Source: JBFWNZ01 sp050250795 (GTDB taxonomy: Bacteria; Pseudomonadota; Alphaproteobacteria; UBA8366). From it: DNA of 7,079 bases. Below, in pieces: positions 6,701 to 7,079 of this stretch (positions are counted from its first letter, which is position 1; each line of letters opens with the position of its first letter). The translations under genes and the position numbers were made by a program. Location: the NCBI GenBank assembly GCA_050250795.1, contig JBFWNZ010000201.1, positions 1-7,079 on the forward strand. Reading direction: 5' to 3'. Below the pieces are notes generated by a model. That model had not been told where the DNA came from. It saw only the letters and a program-made list of their open reading frames with translations, and ran no database searches.

Positions 6701-6998
6701 CAGCGTTCAAGCCCCTGGCGGCCGCCGCGGCGGCCGGCCCGGTGTGCAATCGGACATCGCCGAAGTCGCGGCCGAAGCGCGCCTCCATGAAGGAACGCGT
6801 TCCCGGGTCGAGCGGCTGCCCGGGAGAGCCCGGAGGGGCGTGCGACAGGGAAGGTGCGGCGGCAATGCCACGCCCGGCGAGGCCGCCATCCACAAAGCCG
6901 AGGCCATAGGCAGGCGGCGCCAGCACGGCGGAGCCACGGCTGCGTGGCGCGGCCTCGGGAGGGTTCGCTGCCTTGTCGGCCTTGGCGGCGGACTTCAT
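3675..6998 (-). CDS. Large DUF4157 polymorphic toxin / eCIS cargo candidate
   Basis: This is a 1107-residue modular protein without a signal peptide. Order: PPAYGLGFVDG motif (28-38); DUF4157 domain (about 69-158) with FGDVRLH, AYAIGADIVFGAGQF, HELAH (128-132) and an acidic EEEAHAAAAG; a lysine-rich, possibly coiled helix (about 239-275); a conserved-looking central region with TSYEQGELTGAIGSQ (381-395) and hydrophobic stretches at about 389-426 and 436-480; a Pro/Ala-rich linker (about 528-695); a JAB/JAMM-like module (about 722-916) with HNHP at 792-795; and a helical segment (955-1090). It ends at a TGA in the middle of a linker (KPGEMEAAPAPVRR), and the probable payload continues in the shifted frame to 3394. 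The ATG at 6998 has no good ribosome binding site (only AGCGGG nearby). Together with the eCIS ATPase and the sister DUF4157 protein, the role is probably injected cargo. The target is unknown. Confidence 0.8.
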   Translation of the reverse strand: MKSAAKADKAANPPEAAPRSRGSAVLAPPAYGLGFVDGGLAGRGIAAAPSLSHAPPGSPGQPLDPGTRSFMEARFGRDFGDVRLHTGPAAAAAARGLNAAAYAIGADIVFGAGQFQPHAPRGRRILAHELAHVAQQAHGGAHPTGGRQEEEAHAAAAGIDFGPVGIRQDAARGLALLSLGDLERAVWARVPEDVKPYVRPLAQEVKTRLDAVVPPQTQIPDPVADVVQHPLDSATAAASKVKDKVAAQLPKTPGEAVNMVKQKVKQKAHEAVMQRAGTLKGVVLEATNIIDTAAWLPYAAHQVAEKAVGDNKYGKVALVLTDMVSGYGQNMYIAGKYGLVDKQTGAPMISDAVSEKIDAAVHAAEAKAFADLPPEDAFIFTSYEQGELTGAIGSQVALAFVGVEEVQVALKVVGAVGSAKGIYDAVVRDKEGWHKSPAFWGGVLGLVLSVIGLKSAGAGKKIIAIALKTGGVLNAVPAIWQLYNDYNDKTLEADPAKRETVLKKDLGAVIKILSQVVLDIARSGAGGAKPHEPETPGASRPSGAPEPIAEGAPGRPAAGMPELPAAPAPTGVPLPEPVARPAVPSVPDTPVAAPHPQPSAEPRLAAPSHPEPPPAARPRAAPPPEHVQQPKAAKQAAVPHGDEHAATSPQGAAEAPAAAKPSPPRPPEQTMAGTVKGGQPSEPPARAGTPTPGDAAHQQWISDTLKNRMDTRPPPLPRRGAPPVRIGETHYELRNMAEALRVYDDFRARAPGREVGIYRNAHTGEYAVVAGREGSVSGPLKGEPLAWDNVLHNHPNPENVLTFRNPAPQDLQGQVRSLARGDRPVTSFIEHELPGGGRRYTAVTVASEKVVMPDGTVKTKIKVDITYHGPDGKPATRSFPDFEDFVRDWGSRKVALDPEGTTLKDIKSNVDEWLREQRKESGVGDPWDPGGVSMAGSGQGKPGPPAAAAGKPQVGSLLEARLSRIEEAPLANKATRDGVGKALGRIRKMAETDPAAAQRLATALEQKLADKGVALGGDQTLDPQTKAALAGKERLPDEGFDEASRIVDAEDLREMSQAQRPLPTPQERQILQQVVDEVSTRLLHNPDEALSWLKPGEMEAAPAPVRR
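4251..4835 (-). other. JAB/JAMM-like module of the large cargo
   Basis: This covers residues about 722-916. The segment VLHNHPNPENVLTFRNPAPQD (790-810, the last residue being Asp) follows a predicted strand-rich stretch (REVGIYRN, EYAVVAG). The H-x-H-P ... D pattern matches the metal-binding core of JAMM peptidases (H-x-H-P, S-x-x-D), but the usual Ser is Ala here. A partner Glu must lie upstream; E754 and E765 are candidates. Modules of this appearance recur before the final toxin domain in polymorphic toxins, so a self-processing or structural role is possible. The assignment is by motif only. Confidence 0.45.
4929..5417 (-). repeat. Pro/Ala-rich low-complexity linker
   Basis: Residues about 528-690 of the large cargo are dominated by Pro, Ala, Glu and Gly, with Pro every two to four residues. 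It is an extended or disordered spacer between the hydrophobic central region and the JAB-like module. Its composition also produces long spurious open frames on the plus strand. Confidence 0.75.
6579..6794 (-). other. DUF4157 domain of the large cargo
   Basis: This covers residues about 69-140: MEARFGRDFGDVRLH, then AYAIGADIVFGAGQF, then LAHELAHVAQQ with HELAH at 128-132. It is closer to the family consensus than the copy in the 809-residue protein. The possible third metal ligand is in EEEAH at 149-153, just beyond the span given. Confidence 0.88.
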
Positions 6999-7079
6999 CG
7001 CGGCCCGCTATTCATGTCGTTTCATCATGCAGTCTGCGCGCGATGCGAAAGGCCCGGGACTCGGCAACGGGAGATCCAC
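6999..7079 (-). other. Leader of the large cargo gene; possible 3' end of an upstream minus-strand gene
   Basis: Two minus-strand frames enter from the right edge: one ends at TGA 7012-7014 (reading ..VAESRAFRIARRLHDETT) and one at TAG 7008-7010 (reading ..PGPFASRADCMMKRHE). Either could be the tail of a gene 9-13 bases upstream of the cargo ATG, which would put the cargo in an operon and explain why no promoter or good ribosome binding site is visible. Too little sequence is present to decide. Confidence 0.25.

Noticed and set aside
1..7079. tRNA, rRNA, CRISPR array, insertion sequence or attachment site
   Set aside because: No cloverleaf-like sequence, spaced direct repeats, transposase motif or terminal inverted repeats were seen on either strand by eye.

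Overview
The window is GC-rich, with coding on both strands and strong G/C bias at third codon positions. This fits a proteobacterium, probably an alphaproteobacterium of the Rhizobiales type. The taxon is an inference from composition and from the style of a small cysteine-rich secreted protein; there is no marker gene. The content looks like the effector end of an extracellular contractile injection system (eCIS, phage-tail-like particle) locus.

Layout, left to right. (1) Bases 1-420 (+) encode the C-terminal part of an AAA+ ATPase of the type found in eCIS loci (Afp15-like). (2) Its stop overlaps by four bases (ATGA) the start of an 809-residue protein at 417-2846 (+). That protein has an N-terminal DUF4157 domain (HELTH), a Pro-rich linker, an unrecognised middle and a C-terminal second metallopeptidase-like domain (HELGH, then an E-rich motif). 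(3) After a 46-base convergent gap, 2893-3267 (-) encodes a small exported six-cysteine protein. (4) Bases 3675-6998 (-) encode an 1107-residue second DUF4157 protein (HELAH) with a hydrophobic central region, a long Pro/Ala-rich linker, a JAB/JAMM-like module (HNHP...PAPQD) and a helical linker. Its last effector-like domain lies in the shifted frame at 3394-3708, so the gene carries an apparent frameshift close to its 3' end. (5) Bases 6999-7079 hold the leader of that gene and perhaps the last codons of another minus-strand gene.

Proposed logic: the ATPase belongs to the particle-assembly genes, and the two DUF4157 proteins are modular cargo (effectors) with different C-terminal payloads, one a zinc-peptidase-like domain and the other a short uncharacterised toxin-like domain. 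Both share a PPxYGLxFxDG motif at almost the same N-terminal position (residues 27-37 and 28-38), ahead of DUF4157. This is a good candidate for a common packaging or recognition element. No immunity gene is evident, which would fit cargo aimed at non-kin or eukaryotic targets, but this is inference.
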